Positions 60,301-64,000 of a DNA stretch of 64,000 nt are shown here, in pieces. Under the pieces are notes generated by a model. The model searched no databases. It saw nothing but the letters and a program-made list of their open reading frames with translations, and was not told where the DNA came from. A program made the translations under genes and the position numbers. The number at the start of each line of letters is the position of its first letter. Position 1 is the stretch's first letter. The DNA is from Schistosoma haematobium. Taxonomy: Eukaryota > Platyhelminthes > Trematoda > Strigeidida > Schistosomatidae. The stretch spans positions 24,629,033 to 24,693,032 of the forward strand of contig NC_067201.1 in NCBI RefSeq assembly GCF_000699445.3, read 5' to 3'.

Positions 60301-61000
60301 ATGTAAACTACATCTACTCAAATGAGAAGTGATACGCGCACTACGTTTTATGAACTATAGACTTAGCATTAAAAAGTTGGGAAACTTTATTCTACAGATT
60401 AGGCATAAGTGTACAGTGTATATTGAGTAAGCTTATTTGAATTGAAACCAGGTAGTCATGAGCAGATCACTGTCTAAATCTTATCAAAAATAGACTGAGT
60501 ACAGTGATGATCATTTGATGAAGTTTGCGAAGTTGATGTCACACTACACATAATTTCCAAAGAGAAGATGAATGAAGTGAAATGGGGAACGAGTATATTT
60601 GGTCTGAAATTAATAATACCAGAGATGAAGATAGAATGGGGAATCTCTGCAAATGACTTATCACTTCAGAATATTATTCCGATTCGTGCAGATTGTGGTC
60701 TCATTTCAAATCTGTAATCAGTGATTACAAGTTGTACAGTGCTACCTTACTGTTTACATATTGGAACTGATCAAATATATCATAATTTATTTTTAGCAAA
60801 TCACCAGTGACGTGAAAGGGAGGATAGAATTGGAAAGTCGATTTGCACAGTTCGTGGATGATCGTAGATGTATACAGTACAATGAAGATAAAATAAGCAA
60901 TCTGTTGAAATGAACTATTGGTTCAAAATAATATCCTGTTTCACGCCCATTGTAGTCTCACTTAAAATCAGTATAACTTTGTACATTGAAATATTTATTT
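60301..61000. other. Gene-free stretch
   Basis: Nothing recognised; may belong to the BEL/Pao insertion or to the repeat unit. Confidence 0.35.
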
Positions 61001-62999
61001 ATTCGAGAGACTGTAGTAGTGATTGTTGAGTCAGGGTATTCTAGTCAATTGCATTAAAAGAATGAAATGTCGACATTGAATGTATTAAGAGTAGGCTTGT
61101 AGAAACGTACAACTGGGTTGAATCGTACGTATATTTACCGACTAGTATTGATAACTGTTGTTTACATCACGGACAAATATTCATGTGAATTTCAACTTGT
61201 ACACTTCTAAAAATGATATGAACTACTCGATAAACATCCAATTGTTTAGTATCATGAGTGTACTCTGAAACACAATTCAGCATGTAATAAGCATCCGTAC
61301 AATGTACACTGAATCCCGATTATTGTGTATTCATCGATCTATACGATGCTTGCAAACAGTCAATGAAAATATCTCAATTCTAGTGGAGATTAATTGGTAA
61401 CAGAATAATTCAGTTGAGATGTATCATATCGTGAAGCTTGATGACGTCTGTTCAAATCACACTGACAAGTGTCAAGTGATATGAAATCTGGTTACACGTT
61501 GTCCTTTCCACTTTTGACAACAATTCACTGTCGAAATTCTGTACAATCAATATTCAGCAACGATGACTAATGGTCCTTTTCCCACTTGTTTCACTGAATT
61601 CCGTCAATAGCAGTGACAAAAGAAAAACATGGAATCAATTTCTACTGAGTAGAATAGAAAATCATTTAGGAGCTGCCATTATTTCAACCCCACATAAATT
61701 ATTCTAGGCTCCGTACAGACCAATCTATTCGATCTTTTCAATCCACTCTCCTCCTTATCAATTCGTTTGCTCCGTCTCCCTGATTGTCTGTTCAGATCAA
61801 AGATTGTAGGGAATATATGTGTTCAAAATCTATTCGTATATTTAACTTAATTAATTGAGTTTTTCAGTAAGGCGAGTGAAGTCGATAATTAAATACGGGG
61901 ATTGGCGACATGTACAAGTCAATAACGATAATCATACGATTGAATAGGAGTCAGATAAATAATCCAGGGCCAATAAAAGCAAATACTTAACAAATTATTA
62001 AGAAGAACGAATTTCATGGTTCTCAGGAATGCAAAGAAATGAAACGTTGAAGCTTGACATATGTAATTAGGAAAAACAAACCTGTTGAAGTTGAGTTTAA
62101 CTCTGAAACAACTAATTATCCAACTGTGTACTCCACTGAGCTTGAATAGTTTACTCATCAAAATAGTTGCAATTTCAAGTAGAAATACTGTCTCACAACA
62201 TCACAACATACAAACTGACTGATTTCGGAATACTGTGTGTCATGTGGCTGAGAATCAACTGTGCTTCATCATGTGAAATTGTGTAAACATGCATTGAAAT
62301 GAAGCCATTTGGTAATTTTGGAAGACACACGTGTTATAAGGTCAGTGCTAAACATTTTTATCATGACATTACACAAGTGGAAACATACTACATTCTTCAA
62401 TTGTATCACGGTTGAATTGAATGAGGTGAACAGCTGCACTTGAAGAAACCTTCTACCAAGTGAAATTCAACAAAATGAGATCAATTGGTTGAGTGGATCA
62501 TTTTGTCAACTTCATTTCACTCAATGTTGATTGTATTTCTTCCGTTACAAAGCATGTCGCTGACTGATGCATACCCTCATTTTCGTTTATAGTTGGTGAG
62601 TGAGACTAATCATGTGATTGAATTTGAAATATTTGGGAGTGATAAGTCTTCTGTTTGGTTCATTGTATTCCTTACATTCCTCTTATTCGACTAGAGTTTT
62701 GTATATTACTCTACACTACTTATTAGTATTGAGTAGTCCGTCTATTACTCAAAAGTTTTCTGTGTCTAAACGGACTTATGTCTGTCATGTTACGGAATAT
62801 TCTCGAGCAAATTCATAAACTGAATGCATTCGATTTAAACGTCAATGTATTCATGTCACTTCAATGCTTGTAACAGATATTTTAAAATCTTGTGTATAGG
62901 TTGAACATTCGGTAACTTGCTACGCATTCCTAGTTTACGGTCGCAGATATTGGTGTTTTAAGTTTGATGTAATGAATCGATCATTGTTACAGTACAATC

Positions 63000-63070
63000 G
63001 AAAACCTGCAAGCTCTGGACGATAGTTTCGTCCTAGTACGGGAATCCTCAGAAGTGCGCACACTCCATCT
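63000..63070 (-). mobile_element. Sm-alpha-type SINE fragment
   Basis: Minus strand carries a decayed hammerhead (63057-63012) with flanking 'gtgtgcgca' as in the other copies. No tRNA head found. Confidence 0.65.
63012..63057 (-). ncRNA. Hammerhead ribozyme, degenerate
   Basis: Core CTGAGGA and GAAAC are intact and GTC is kept, but helix II (TTCC/GGAC) has one mismatch and helix I (GCACTT/CAGAGC) is poorly paired. Probably weak or inactive. Confidence 0.55.
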
Positions 63071-63510
63071 AACACGTATGAATAAAACTCACGAATTCCC
63101 TTCTGGCACGTCCATGCATAACTGGCGGCCTGTTTGAAAATCTGGGCTACCAGATGCTACCATCTACACATTTCATCATGTTATCTATTTTTGTTTGTTT
63201 TAATACATCATTACGGCTGATAATCGCATAACCTATTCGAGTGCGTTTCGGAAAAGTGTATAAAGTTCCTTGTACGTGTTACAACAGGCCTAATCAGAGA
63301 TATCGTGTTTGCTGGCCATAAACATAAAAAGAACGTACATTATTTAGATGTCGATTGACTGAACTAAAAACTACACAACTTTGTTGAGTTTATTCATAAA
63401 TGGGTCAGGTAATCCATCAAGTATCACTTGACAAGATCGCCACTAAGAATACCGACTTATATGACCTTGACGTCGTACAAAACCGATGGCACGTTGACCG
63501 GTATAATCCA
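63071..63510. other. Gene-free stretch
   Basis: Nothing recognised. Confidence 0.35.
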
Positions 63511-64000
63511 CCATGAGTCACCTCGGAGTCCTTATTGGTACCCATCTACTTGTCATGCCCGTCGACTTTAGAAAAAAACCTCAGCTTTCAATTTATTTTA
63601 GACATGCCTAGATTATATACAGACAAGCCAGTCCGCATCATGTCATAAAGTAAGTGATGAAACCAAATGTGGCTGTGTGTCGCAGAGACTGTATATAATA
63701 GACTAGGAATAACTTACCAATGGTAAATCATGTAATAGTAGCATATTGGCCAAATGAATGCTTATACTGAGAAAATATAAATATATATATAATCTAGTAA
63801 CATAAAAGTTATACACTATGAATCTATGTACAACAACAGTTCATAGATAAGCCCTAATAGTTACCATGCGTTCATTTTTCGTTGGGAGATAACAAACCTT
63901 GCTTGCTGTTTACCACAGTAATCCATTAATATGTTTGTGAGTAGAAAACGATGACTATAGTAGGTTTTACTTATATTATTTCGTTAAATAATTTGTGTCT
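63511..64000 (+). repeat. Dispersed direct repeat, copy 2 (partner 4681-5192)
   Basis: Collinear with 4681-5192 to the end of the window; see copy 1. Confidence 0.8.

Larger units (their letters stand above)
58400..62900 (-). repeat. Third, inverted and diverged copy of the tandem-unit junction
   Basis: In order along plus it matches, reversed: 25440-24850 (58400-59300), 24610-24470 (59575-59715), 32290-32200 (61020-61160), 29400-28930 (61990-62490) and 28790-28690 (62690-62840). This equals the end of one unit followed by the start of the next, without the RTE insertion present at 29966-31684. Divergence is much greater than between units 1 and 2. Confidence 0.85.

Noticed and set aside
61919..62161. 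80-codon minus ORF related to the plus ORF at 29273-29479
   Set aside because: The shared start (MSKL...VHSWI) exists, but the frames diverge and end differently, with changes at all codon positions; it looks non-coding.

Overview
The window looks like nuclear DNA of a blood fluke (Schistosoma). It is AT-rich and intron-rich, and the following point to that genus: micro-exon genes, schistosome-type RTE, Penelope-like, BEL/Pao and gag-bearing LTR elements, and tRNA-headed SINEs with a hammerhead ribozyme core (the Sm-alpha type). No bacterial features, rRNA genes or CRISPR arrays are visible. Species and chromosome cannot be told from sequence alone.

Layout. 1-2178: 3' part of a decayed RTE retrotransposon. 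3543-4037: a small intact three-exon SAM-domain gene. 4.3-9.7 kb: gene-poor DNA with dispersed repeats and a spare copy of a micro-exon-gene upstream region. About 9.7-22.0 kb (arm A) and 40.4-53.2 kb (arm B) are two arms of a large, diverged inverted duplication. Each arm carries one micro-exon gene (MEG): A on plus (10684-17500), B on minus (51809-43612). Shared exons have identical lengths, nearly all multiples of three, and each encodes a secretory signal peptide in exon 1. Between the arms, 23.9-39.25 kb is a very recent tandem duplication (offset 8,933 bp over most of its length). Each unit carries a three-exon gene on minus for a small secreted protein with a PAN/apple-like cysteine pattern, plus part of an RTE element. 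A third, older, inverted and broken copy of this unit lies at 58.4-62.9 kb. 53.3-57.2 kb is packed with SINEs, hammerhead ribozymes and Penelope-like fragments. A BEL/Pao pol remnant is at 59.9-60.3 kb. The last 490 bp repeat 4681-5192.

How it fits together. The locus appears to be a rapidly changing cluster of secreted-protein genes: two divergent MEG paralogues in inverted orientation flank a near-identical tandem pair of PAN-like genes. Each arm has later received its own insertions: a gag-bearing LTR element and Sm-alpha pieces in A; a Penelope-like element and a 562-bp element with 13-bp target duplications in B. All four secreted genes have a TATA box 55-80 bp upstream of the ATG. Gene models were built by hand from reading frame, splice sites and paralogue comparison. 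No transcript data or database search was available.
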